Shown piece after piece: positions 45,204-55,088 of a stretch of 64,000 bases of DNA. Location of the stretch: positions 39,576,749-39,640,748 of the forward strand of contig OX463807.1 in the NCBI GenBank assembly GCA_949825045.1. Direction: 5' to 3'. Source of the stretch: Argyresthia goedartella (taxonomy: Eukaryota > Arthropoda > Insecta > Lepidoptera > Argyresthiidae). The position numbers and the translations under genes are program-made. The notes below the pieces were generated by a model. The model had not been told where the DNA came from and did not search any database. It was given only the letters and a program-made list of their open reading frames with translations. Numbering within the stretch: the first letter of the stretch is position 1; each line of letters begins with the position of its first letter.

Positions 45204-47434
45204 GCTATAATGGTACACGAGAGTCAGTACATTTGATACTTCATTTTTGCGTGACAGAGGGCTAGCCCATCGCCGCGCTGTTTTGAATACGAGAATCGGT
45301 TCATATAACGTTTGGGGTTTTGACTAGCTCAGGGGTAAGTTAGCAAAAAACAATGAGCCGACGCGTGGGATGGTTCGAGGAAGGTTACAGCTCAGGTTTT
45401 TTTTTATGTCGCATTCCTGCGAGATGTGTAGGGATCAGAGCCGATTTGGCTGCGCGCTGAATAAAATATGAATAACTAAATAATGGAAGGTTATTATGGA
45501 ACGATACGGAGAAAGCTATTATGTTGATTGCAAATATACAATTGCGTTTGGTTGGTATGAGATGGAGAGTTTGAGACGACTAGTATGAATAGCATTCTAG
45601 TGGTCTTTGCTTCGCGCGCTAGCGGTCGGGAAGGCTTAATTAATCGCAACAAGCTTATATGGTCAGCGATCAACAGATTTTGTGTATCGGCCATACCGAA
45701 TGACTTGAGTGATAACCTACGGTTGATCATAGTGAATATGCGTATACACAATTTGTAGAACGGCGGATCTGCATGGCATGGTTGAAATTAGACCCTGTGT
45801 AGTTAGTGATAAGAAGCTTCGCTTGGGCAGAGCGTGTTCGAAAAGGACGCCATTTTTTCTTTCAGACATGTGGGGTGTATAAATACGATTGCGGGGGAAG
45901 GGAGAGCATTCAGTCTCAGCGTCTAGCTACTGGGAGAGTCGTCTTTCACGAGTTCTAAACAGTTTTTGTCTGTCGAGTTACGCGTCAGAACTATACGAAT
46001 TGTGATTGCGAAGTTTCAGTGGTTTTTCGTGAGTGTCTGAAGCGCCGAGATATACCTCGGTTCCTATCCTTTATATCAACCTGCCCCAAATTCCAAAACT
46101 ATCCTTGGGTCGTTAGATAAGAACTTTTAGGTAATTTATCTGAGTCTGAGTCTGGGCTTGGAGCGACCCTAAATTCCTTTTTCCTTCACCATAGGGTTCC
46201 TGGATTGGCTCTTAGGATATTCGCGGGCTAATCTTCTCCTCATTCCTTTCGAGTAGCGAATTTTGAAATTCCCACACACACAGTCATTAAACATACAAGC
46301 ACATTCAAATCAAACTCAACCATTTTCGAGTGGTGTCGATAATGGACGTGGTATAACACTAGGTTTTTAGACTAGGCTAGACAAGAGTTTAGTTGCGGCT
46401 AAACTTAGGTTGGCAGGGCATAGGGAGACTGTTTGATCGATGAGGTTCCGCGGATGGAAATAACAAATTCAGAACAAAGTTAAACCGGCGTCAACACAGA
46501 TAACCTATCCTGTTGATATTTTGACATTTGAGTGTTGAAGGGGACGCGCGAAGAGATCAATTTACAGTCTAAAGTTCATTGTTTAGGACCGGGTAGGTGT
46601 TTTGCTTTGCCTTGGGTCAGGTTGGATTCAAGTTGCATCTTTAAATTAAATGTAAATTTCGCTGGAGGTCTAATGTGTAGGCTGAGTCAAATATATATGA
46701 TTAGGCTCAGTCGAGGACGTGCTGCGGCTAGTGGAATTCATGGTTCGGTATTTATCGAACTATGCATTTCGCTATGGTGTGGGTTAGATCTCCTAAAGCG
46801 CTAATGACTACGTTTCGATAACATCCAGCTCAAATTGCGCAGAGTTGAAGGTTTCAAAACGTTACGGACCTTTTGAGGTAACCGCTAGTTCAGAACCCAT
46901 TTTAGAAAATCAAATCGCAATTGTGTAAACCGGTCTTTTCGGATCGTTATTGCCGTGAACTAATTATATAATTGGAACCACCGCAAGCCGCTACTAGCGA
47001 GCACATGAAATATCATTGAGTACTCACGTCGTAAAACTACGACGGATATCTATACGATATCACAAACAAATATTATAAATTGTGGTCGACCACTAAAAGA
47101 AGTTCCAAGCGCCCATATATACAAAAACCAAATGGTACCATCACACATAAAATATAACAACGATCGATCTGGCGCAATACACCGCTGACTGATGCGAATT
47201 ACCGGCTCGCGGACATATATGCTTTCTCTGTCTAACTGGAAACTGTAACTTCCTGAACCAAATTTCGTTCGACTATTGTACGCCTAACGAACTTCTCAAC
47301 GAACGAGAAATTCAGACTTATCATTCTTAACTTACAAATCTTACAGCTGAATCGGAACATCTCATTTTGGGGTAGATAGAATAGACGATCATAGCTACTG
47401 ATAGCGGTGGCTCGACCTTAGCCGTTATGCCGTT
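45204..47434 (+). mobile_element. Unclassified 2.2-kb insertion in BEL B
   Basis: Separates the BEL B 3' LTR from its internal end (agtctgccgg at 47439). Possible 4-bp duplication ACAA (45200-45203, 47435-47438), assuming one extra A in the target. No coding region. A TATA box and initiator at 45878-45915 suggest a promoter-bearing LTR, perhaps a long solo LTR; the minus-strand end tgtaacggcataacgg is also LTR-like. No internal direct repeat found. Confidence 0.55.
45878..45915 (+). promoter_or_regulatory. Core promoter: TATA box and initiator
   Basis: TATAAATA at 45878-45885 and TCAGTC at 45910-45915, putting the presumed +1 A (45912) 34 bases after the TATA start. This spacing and initiator are typical of insect retroelement promoters. 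Inferred only from motif and spacing. Confidence 0.5.
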
Positions 47435-47587
47435 ACAAAGTCTGCCGGCCTAGAGGTTTTCTCTATATTAAGCTACAAGTTAACAGAGAATGTTAAAAAT
47501 TAGTAAGTTAAAAAGTTAACAACAAAATAGATTCAAATGCCAAAAAACCAGGACTTATATACTAATTTAAGATAAATTGAGTTTAGT

Positions 47588-48185
47588 TTATTGAGTAGGC
47601 AAAGTACAAACTCGGATTACTGGACGTATATAGCTTCCAGAGGCAGTGCGAACTTTAACAGCTCTAACTACATTGTCCTTTCCGGGATAGAGTTCATCAA
47701 TAACTCCAAGAGGCCAACAAAGAGGATGAGCATTATTATCTTTTATAACCACGACTGTGCCTAGTTTAATATTATCGGATGGCTTGGTCCATTTTTCTCT
47801 TTGTTGAAGCGAAGTGAGATATTCCTGACTCCAACGTCGCCAGAAATCATGTGTGAGTTTACACAACAACTGATAACGTGATAAACGATTATCAGGTTGA
47901 TCTACAAAATTTTCAGCGGGCAAAAATTTTATAGGAGTGACATTTAAAAAATGATTAGGAGTTAGTGCGGTTACATCAGGTTCAGAACTAAAAACACATA
48001 GAGGTCTGCTATTTAACAACCCTTCTATTTGCACCAAGACTGTCATGAATTCTTCATAGGTTAAGATCTGAGAGCCTATAGTTTTATATAAGTGAGTTTT
48101 AACGCATTGAACGTTTGCTTCACACAGGCCATTAAAATGTGGGCCATACGGGGGGCTATGTTTAAATTGAATTTTATTATTTGAT
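47588..48185 (-). pseudogene. BEL B integrase C terminus
   Basis: Continuation of the integrase after the CR1 LINE: VLVQIEGLLNSRPLCVF, LTPNHFLNVTPIKFL, DFWRRWSQEYL, WPLGVIDELYPGKD, then SGSYIRPVI. The usual stop is replaced: the frame runs on through RVCTLPTQ to 47588. Matches 29040-29445 of BEL A closely. It is separated from the catalytic core by the LINE, so it has no function. Confidence 0.8.
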
Positions 48186-48206
48186 AAATAATAAAATTCA
48201 ATTTAA
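48162..48206. repeat. Perfect 45-bp palindrome at LINE 5' junction
   Basis: Two perfect 21-nt arms around a 3-nt centre (GAT at 48183-48185). The left arm is BEL B integrase sequence; the right arm is its inverse and lies directly before an 18-T run (48207-48224) and the LINE 5' end. BEL A lacks the second arm. Confidence 0.9.
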
Positions 48207-48403
48207 TTTTTTTTTTTTTTTTTGGAGGGTAGCCTAGCAAGCAACATTATAAAAATTAACTCCCAATTTTTAAATTCATTTTAATATTTTTTAATATATT
48301 AATGTCAATAATTATATTATAAAACTAGGCCTGGACCCCCAACAACACTGGGTAATCATACATAATCTTGCAAACATACCTGGAAATCAAACTTCACTTC
48401 ACT

Positions 48404-49232
48404 ATGGACCTATACAAAAAGTTAAACAATAACATGGAGAAGATTGCCACCACTTTTAACTCAAGGATGTCTCAATATGAGAAGGAGCTTCGGGAGGCTG
48501 CCACCATGTCCTCGTCCAGTAGCCAACTCGATTTCAACACCATCGCATGTGAGTTTGTTGAGTTCAAGGCATTTACTTGGAATTGCCTTGACTTGCTGCG
48601 CTCTCAGATGGAGTTGCTGCTTGCTGGCCAGGACCGACTTGAGATGGCGTCCAGACGTAAGGTGCTCCTTCTTCATGGAGTCCCCGAAAAAGAGAAGGAA
48701 CAGGCCAATGACTTAGTGAGGGTAGTATTATCCAACAAAATGAAGTTGTCCCCTGGGTGTGTGTCCAACATCAGTGTAGTGCATAGACTGGGATCTACTA
48801 CAAAGCCATTTAATCCCCGTCCTTTGCTGGTGAGGTTCTCAAACTTCAGTGCACGATCAGAGGCCTGGAAAGTCAAGACAGCATTGAAGGGAACTGGAAT
48901 AACTATATCCGAGTTTCTTACAAAATCCAGGCACGAGGTGTTTGTGGCTGCGAGAAAACACTTTGGTATGCCGAATTGCTGGACAAATGAGGGCAGAATC
49001 GTTTTGCTGCTTCCTGACAAGAATCCAGACAGAAGGTGGAGCGTATGTCGGAGCTCCTGGTTCACACCGCAAGTTCCCTCCTTCTGCTCTGCCTAGGGCC
49101 GGACCGGCTAACATCCCTGCTAAGAAACCGGCTGCGGTTGCTACAGGTGCTGTTACGGCTTCTTTGGGGCCTGCCCATGGCAAGCGTCAACCCAGCACCA
49201 GGCGCGCTGGTCCAGCGGGAACCAAGAAGTAA
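48404..49232 (+). pseudogene. CR1-type LINE ORF1, frameshifted C terminus
   Basis: RNA-binding ORF1 protein. The ATG at 48404 begins MDLYKKLNNNMEKIATTFNS; a helical, probably coiled-coil part follows to about residue 90, then an RRM-like core: SRRKVLLLHGVPE, NISVVHRLG, RPLLVRFSN, AWKVKTALKGTGITISEFLT, NCWTNEGRIVLLLPD. Near 49035 the frame shifts. The expected KVERMSEL is in one other frame, and a Lys/Ala-rich tail (PANIPAKKPAAVATGAV to TKK-stop at 49232) in a third. So two small indels affect only the last fifth. The 540 bp before ORF2 are non-coding. Confidence 0.75.
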
Positions 49233-49775
49233 CATCTCTTACTCAACCATATTGTTGTATTTCATCGTGTTGTCGCAAGTTGGACGGGTAATACTTTTAT
49301 TCTCATTATTACTTTTACAAGGTGGATTTAATATTCCTTTCCAGTTTTCTCTGTGTAGGTAGGTACTTTTTGTTTTGTTTTGCAATTAGTTTCTCGTCAA
49401 GTCAAGTTTTTCGAACAAACAAATAGATTCTCTCGATGTGTCAAGCAAGTTCCCGACATTCCAACGTTTATCCAACGTTGTGCTGCCACGGCCTAATGGT
49501 TATAGTAGCGATGGTGTAATGTTGGAATGCTGGGCGTGTTCGTTTTGTCTATAAATGTAAATTAAGTTTTTTATTTTACTTCTTATTGTATGTCCAGCTT
49601 GTGTTTTTCACTTCAATGTTTGTAAGTTTGTTTTAGTTATTTTGTCCAATTTCTTTCCCAGCAAACCCAGTGTATTGGGTTCAGGCTAAATTATCTGATT
49701 TTTTTGGTATTAACTTTTAGGTTAATTTCATTTAAGTATTTATTTCTTATTTATATTTATTATATTATCTAGTTT

Positions 49776-52715
49776 ATGGATACCTACAACTTTGATGATA
49801 GCTACTTCTCTTGCTCTGATAGTGATGTTTCCGTTAGTGCGGTAAGTGATGGGTCGTCATCAGCGGATGACTCGCTGCCCTACAACTTGAAGAGGGTGTT
49901 TTCAAACCTGGGTACAAACTTTAACGTTGTGCATATTAATGCACAAAGCATTCACACCAGCTATGCTGACCTCCTTGTTACTTTTAGCGATCAGAACATA
50001 CATGGTATTCTTGTTTCGGAATCTTTTCTCAAACCATCACTTCCTTCTGCCATGTATGCTCTGCCAGGGTTTAGTCTCTACCGGAATGATAGGACGGGCA
50101 AGGCTGATGGCGGTGTAGCTATATACCTACGTGCCGATATTCCATGCAAAGTCATCAGCCAGTCGCCAAGCCTGTACTCTGGTACCGCTGAACACTTGTT
50201 CTTGGAGATGTGCTTGCGTCACAATAAAGTCCTCCTGGGTGTCTATTATAGCCCCTCTCTTCGCACTGACTATTTTAACTCATTTGAAACCCTTCTCAAT
50301 GATCTGACTCCTCTTTATAGCAACACCCTGATTCTCTGCGACTTTAACACTTGCCTTCTCAAAAATAACGTTCGCTCGGCAAAGCTCAAATCTCTTGTAA
50401 GTTCATTAAACTTACACATCCTTCCCCTGGGTGCCACCCACTTTCAACCACACTGCACCCCCTCTCTTCTAGATCTGATGATTACTTCTAACTTATCCAA
50501 GGTTGCTGTGCATGGCCAACTTAACGCACCCTTCTCCTATCACGATTTGATTTACCTCTCATTCAAGTTAAGGCCTCCCAAGCGTGCAGCTAAATTCCTC
50601 GACATACGTAGCTTCAAGGGCATGGATCTTAACTCCCTTAAATCAGATGCCGCCTCCGTCGACTGGTCCTCTGTTGTTGGTAGCGAGACCGTTGAAGACA
50701 AAGTCCAAAACTTTAACTCTGTTGTCCTGAGCTTGTTTGATAAGCACGCTCCGGTCAAGAGGGTTAAGGTTAAGCACCTTCCTGCGCCGTGGCTTACTGA
50801 AACCATCAAGAGCCTGATGGCCAAGAGAAACCGTGCCAAGAGTAGATATAAGGTGGATCCGACCGACGAGAATCTTTTATTTTTCAAACGCCTCCGCAAT
50901 CGTTGCACTCGTCTGTGTCGTGATGCCAAACGTCGTCATATCTACGAGTGTATTGAGAGCTATACTCCAGCACAGGTTTGGAAATTCCTGAAGACTCTTG
51001 GTGTAGGTAAGTCCCAGGACTTAGCTGCTGGAAATGTCAACCTCAACGGTCTCAACAATTATTTTGCTAATCCCCCAGTCGTGATGGACCCCCTCGTCAA
51101 GGAAGCTACCCTTCGTAACCTACGGTCCAAGACCGCAGCCCACAACTCACCCTTCAAATTCAACCGTATCGGAATCGGCGCAGTAAGGAGGGCAATCTTA
51201 GCGATCTCGTCGAAAGCCATTGGTGAGGACATGATCTGTTCTCAGATGATAACTTGTATCATTGAGGAGCTGTTACCGATCATTACCCACATAATTAATG
51301 TATCGCTTGAACAATGTTGCTTCCCCTCTCAGTGGAAAAAGGCACTTGTGATTCCCCTACCTAAATCTTCCAATCCCGTCTCCTTTAATGATTTTCGTCC
51401 CATATCTATTCTGCCTATCCTTTCCAAAGTCCTAGAATCAATTGTTCACTGTCAGCTCTCCTCATACCTGTCCTCTAGAAACTTATTAAATCCATATCAA
51501 TCAGGTTTCAGGCCGGGTCACAGTACTACCACGGCATTGCTTAAAGTCACCGATGACATTCAATTAGCCATGGATCAGAAGCAGCTTACGGTTCTCACAC
51601 TGCTTGATTTCAGTAGCGCCTTCAACTGCGTCGATTTCGATATCCTGGTTGAAATTCTAAAATCGCTCAGAGTCTCCTCGCACTCGGCTCTCTGGTTTGA
51701 CTCCTACCTGAGAGACCGCCAGCAGCGTATTAAGTCTGAGGAGATCTCAACGAACTGGTGTAATCTTTCCGCGGGTGTTCCGCAGGGTGGTATCCTTTCT
51801 CCTCTTCTCTTCTCAGTATTCATTAACTACATCTCCGACGTTCTTACTTCTTCTTATCATCTCTACGCAGATGACCTCCAAATATATCGGCACTTCTCTC
51901 TTAGTGATGTAAATCTGACCGTAGAGGCGTTGAATGCTGACCTCGATAACATCAGTAAATGGGCAATTTCACATGGGCTGCTTGTCAACCCGGCAAAATC
52001 TCAAGCCATGATTATGGGTACACGGCACTCAATTAACACAATACAAAATATCTCCGTCGATCCTGTGATGTATGTGGGTACGATAATCACCTACAGCGAG
52101 AAAGCTAAGAATCTTAAGGTTATATTTGATAACTTGCTGTCCTGGTCGCCCCATGTTTGTGAGGTCAGCAGACGAGTCTTTGCGTCATTTTACTCCCTAC
52201 GGAGATTGCAGTACTTCCTGCCGCGGCAGACTAAAATCACCCTTGTTCAGTCCCTTCTACTACCTTTAATAGACTACGCGGATGCTTGTTGGGTCAGTGC
52301 GAACGAAGAACAATTGAATAAACTCGAGCGACTCCAAAACCTTGGGATTCGGTTTGTCTACGGGCTGCGCAAGTACGACCATGTCTCCCAGTATCGCAAG
52401 GAGCTGGGATGGCTTTCGATCCGTCTTCGCCGTGATATGCACATTCTCTCTTATCAATTCAATATTTTGCGAAATCCCCGCTACCCCACATATCTTCGAG
52501 AACGTTTTGAGTTTCTTTTCCCCAGGGATAGTAATCGGAGATCCCACACGGTGTCTCTCCTGGCCACTTCTCGGCATAAAACTGCCGCCTACAAACACTC
52601 TTTTAGGTTAAGGGCAATCCGACTGTGGAACGCACTTCCCTGCACTATTAGGGATAGTCCCTCAATTTTCACTTTTAAGAAAAGATTGAAAGCGTATTTC
52701 CTTTCTCTTTCGTAA
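49776..52715 (+). CDS. CR1-type LINE ORF2: endonuclease-reverse transcriptase
   Basis: Uninterrupted 979-codon frame from the ATG at 49776; usual length for CR1-group ORF2. An acidic Ser/Asp-rich start (1-30) precedes the AP-endonuclease: NVVHINAQSI (about 50), ILVSESFLKP, GGVAIYLRADI, GVYYSPSL, LILCDFNTC (C where G is usual), LDLMITSN, FSYHDLIYL (280). A linker with LPAPWLTETIKSLMAKRNR follows, then RT: FNDFRPISILPILSKVLES (545), FNCVDFDIL (620), AGVPQGGILSPLLFSVFIN (670), catalytic YHLYADDLQIY (about 700), LLVNPAKSQ, and the thumb/C-terminal region to KKRLKAYFLSLS. Nicks target DNA and primes reverse transcription of LINE RNA there. Intact in frame; CDFN might weaken the nuclease. Confidence 0.88.
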   Translation: MDTYNFDDSYFSCSDSDVSVSAVSDGSSSADDSLPYNLKRVFSNLGTNFNVVHINAQSIHTSYADLLVTFSDQNIHGILVSESFLKPSLPSAMYALPGFSLYRNDRTGKADGGVAIYLRADIPCKVISQSPSLYSGTAEHLFLEMCLRHNKVLLGVYYSPSLRTDYFNSFETLLNDLTPLYSNTLILCDFNTCLLKNNVRSAKLKSLVSSLNLHILPLGATHFQPHCTPSLLDLMITSNLSKVAVHGQLNAPFSYHDLIYLSFKLRPPKRAAKFLDIRSFKGMDLNSLKSDAASVDWSSVVGSETVEDKVQNFNSVVLSLFDKHAPVKRVKVKHLPAPWLTETIKSLMAKRNRAKSRYKVDPTDENLLFFKRLRNRCTRLCRDAKRRHIYECIESYTPAQVWKFLKTLGVGKSQDLAAGNVNLNGLNNYFANPPVVMDPLVKEATLRNLRSKTAAHNSPFKFNRIGIGAVRRAILAISSKAIGEDMICSQMITCIIEELLPIITHIINVSLEQCCFPSQWKKALVIPLPKSSNPVSFNDFRPISILPILSKVLESIVHCQLSSYLSSRNLLNPYQSGFRPGHSTTTALLKVTDDIQLAMDQKQLTVLTLLDFSSAFNCVDFDILVEILKSLRVSSHSALWFDSYLRDRQQRIKSEEISTNWCNLSAGVPQGGILSPLLFSVFINYISDVLTSSYHLYADDLQIYRHFSLSDVNLTVEALNADLDNISKWAISHGLLVNPAKSQAMIMGTRHSINTIQNISVDPVMYVGTIITYSEKAKNLKVIFDNLLSWSPHVCEVSRRVFASFYSLRRLQYFLPRQTKITLVQSLLLPLIDYADACWVSANEEQLNKLERLQNLGIRFVYGLRKYDHVSQYRKELGWLSIRLRRDMHILSYQFNILRNPRYPTYLRERFEFLFPRDSNRRSHTVSLLATSRHKTAAYKHSFRLRAIRLWNALPCTIRDSPSIFTFKKRLKAYFLSLS

Positions 52716-53010
52716 TTAGTATCATATTTATGTAAGTATATGTATGATATTTTGTAGTTTATATATGTGCATGCTATCTAGTGTATTATATAGTTGAGAT
52801 ATATATATTTTTATTAGGTATATTTTATTTATATTTTAAAAGTAATTTTCGTACGTATTTATACTGTTTTATTGCGCACTAGGACTGTCCTTTTTCATAA
52901 ACACTCCTGTCTTGCCTAGGTTTGCTGGAAAAAATCTCTTTTTAGAGATTATCTGTCTGTTATTTATGTTTTCTGTGCAATAAAGAATATGAATATGAAT
53001 ATGAAATAAT

Positions 53011-53475
53011 TACCAATATATGTTTGGTGAGCTGTGGACTGTAATAAATCGTAAATTTCATTAAGTTTGCGCTTGGCGCCTATAAAATTTGTTCCACCAT
53101 CGCTATAGATCATGGAAACTGGGCCTCTTCTACTAATAAAACGTTTGAAAGCTGCGAGAAATAGTTCAGAACTGAGGTCTGAGACCAATTCCAAATGCAA
53201 TGCCTTGGTAGCAAGACATACAAACAAGCATACATAAGCCTTATGGCTTTTAATTCCTCGACGTCTTATATGCGTTATATAAAAAGGACCAGCATAATCC
53301 ACAGCGCTGTATACAAAAGCTTTGGTTTGCGAGACTCGAAATGACGGTAAGTCACCCATGCGTGGGAAAGTGAATTTAGGTTTAAGTCTGAAACATCTGT
53401 TACATTTATGCACGCGTTGACGAACTAAATTTCTAGCAGATAATATCCAGAATTTCTGTCTGAGCAATGCGAGTA
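53011..53475 (-). pseudogene. BEL B integrase zinc domain and first part of core
   Basis: Minus strand: LRQKFWILSARNL, HKCNRCFRL, then core with D in VDYAGPF and D in YSDGGTNF. It ends at the CR1 LINE (53011) before the Glu, which is lost because the LINE interrupts this stretch. A 10-bp deletion near 53487, relative to BEL A, shifts the frame from the upstream polyprotein. Confidence 0.8.
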
Positions 53476-55088
53476 AAAGTTGTGGAGGTTAGTTACATGA
53501 TAGTTGTCAACAATAAGTTGAGTAATTAAATCCTTAGTAGGAAGCAATATTGGGTGTCTTTGACCAAAATCGAGTTGAGAATTAGATAGCCGACCACCGA
53601 CTCTAAGAATGCCTTCTTGGTCGATGAAAGGGTTAAGTTTTGATAACGAGTTATTTAACAACTTTTTATTTTTTAACGCGGCAATTTCTTTAGAAAAGTG
53701 TTTGTTTTGAACATAACGAATTATGTAGTCTTCTGCAGTTTCGAGATCTTGAACGGTAATTTGTCCAGTGGAGCGCAATTTTCGTGAGAAACGGAGTACG
53801 TATGTCATCGAGCGTAGTAATGTTTTCCAATCGGAAATTCTTTCAGCCATCATGTCAATGGGATGAGATTCATGCAAGTTACTGACATTTTGAGCAACTA
53901 AACTTATTGTAGGTTTTGTTTCCAAAGTTTCAAAACAAACATTTGGTTTGACTGCAAAGTGTTTAACAGGCCAATCAGAAATTCTTTCAGCAGTCCACGA
54001 AGGACCGTGAAACCACAAGTCATTGTTCACGAGAGATTTAGCCGTTACAGGACGAGAGATAATATCTGCGGGATTCTCCACGCCTTTGACATGAAACCAA
54101 TGTTTCGCGGGAAGTTTTGAATTTATTTCAGTAATTCTGTTCGCGACGAACGTGTGAAATTTATAAGCTGGAGAGTGAATCCAGGTAAGTGTAATAGATG
54201 AATCTGAAAAGGCGTAGATTTCATCTATGTGACATCTGCGTAAGAGTGTGTCTCGAACGACGTCAATGAGATTTGCGAGAAGAAGCGCGGCGCAGAGCTC
54301 TATTCTAGCGAGAGGCATTTTAGCCAGTGAGGCGACACGTGACTTCGAGGACAGTAAATAAACTGAACCAGGTGAGTATGGGTCAGGACTAACCCGAAAA
54401 TAAACATCAGCACCGTAGCACCTTTCGCTTGCATCCGCAAATCCAATGAGAGCGACGTGAGGCGAGTTTAAGCCAATATAGCGAGGAATTTTAATTATTT
54501 CAAGATAATGAAGCTCATTATGAAATTGGGTCCATTTATTTAAATTAGTGGGGATAACTGGATCATCCCAATCAAGGTTTTCTGCCCAGCACTCTTGAAC
54601 TAAGAGTTTCATAAAAGCGACAACAGGGGAGATAAGACCCAGAGGGTCGTATAAACGAGCGGTGACGGAGAGAATAGAGCGCTTTGTGCACTCCTGAATA
54701 TCAGCGTTTATAGCAAATTGAAAATTGTCAGCAGCAGGCTGCCACTGCATACCTACAATTTTATGCGTCGTGGGAGAATCAGAGTCAAACTCTATAATGT
54801 CATCACCTTTGTGAGAAGGAGAAATTTTGTCCATGAGGTCAGAGTTGTTGGATATCCATTTAGTAAGATTAAAACCACCGGAGGCGAACATTTGGACCAT
54901 TTCACGGTAAGTCTTTTCTGCGTTAGCTACACCATCAACGGAGGAGATATAGTCATCCATGTACATATGGTTTGCAGCTTCCACTGCGGCGAGCGGGAAG
55001 TGCTCGCAGCTGTCGTTGGCCAGCTGACGAACGACACGCATTGCAAGGTAAGGAGCACTAGATATGCCGAAAGAAACGCGAAAGCGGC
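53476..55088 (-). pseudogene. BEL B RT C half, RNase H, integrase N terminus
   Basis: Single open frame of about 530 codons on the minus strand. RT: FGISSAPYLAMRV at the entry, catalytic HMYMDDYISS near 54955; GGFNLTKWISN; LYDPLGLISPV; RNase H with FADASERCYGA (first Asp), RIELCAALLLANL (Glu) and FSDSSITLTWI (second Asp); NPADIISRP; LWFHGPSW; then FIDQEGILRVGGRL and the start of the zinc domain. This is the part missing in BEL A. Upstream it is fused out of frame to protease by a deletion near 55088; downstream the 10-bp deletion ends it. Confidence 0.85.

Larger units (their letters stand above)
48207..53003 (+). mobile_element. Near-complete CR1-type LINE in BEL B
   Basis: 5' UTR from 48207 (18 T then ggagggtagcc), ORF1 48404-49232, ORF2 49776-52715, and a 3' UTR with tttgctggaaaaaatctc ending in gtgcaataaagaatatgaatatgaatatg. 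Target duplication AAATAAT at 48186-48192 and 53004-53010. Compared with BEL A, the integrase resumes exactly at 53011. This is the youngest-looking LINE in the window. Confidence 0.9.
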
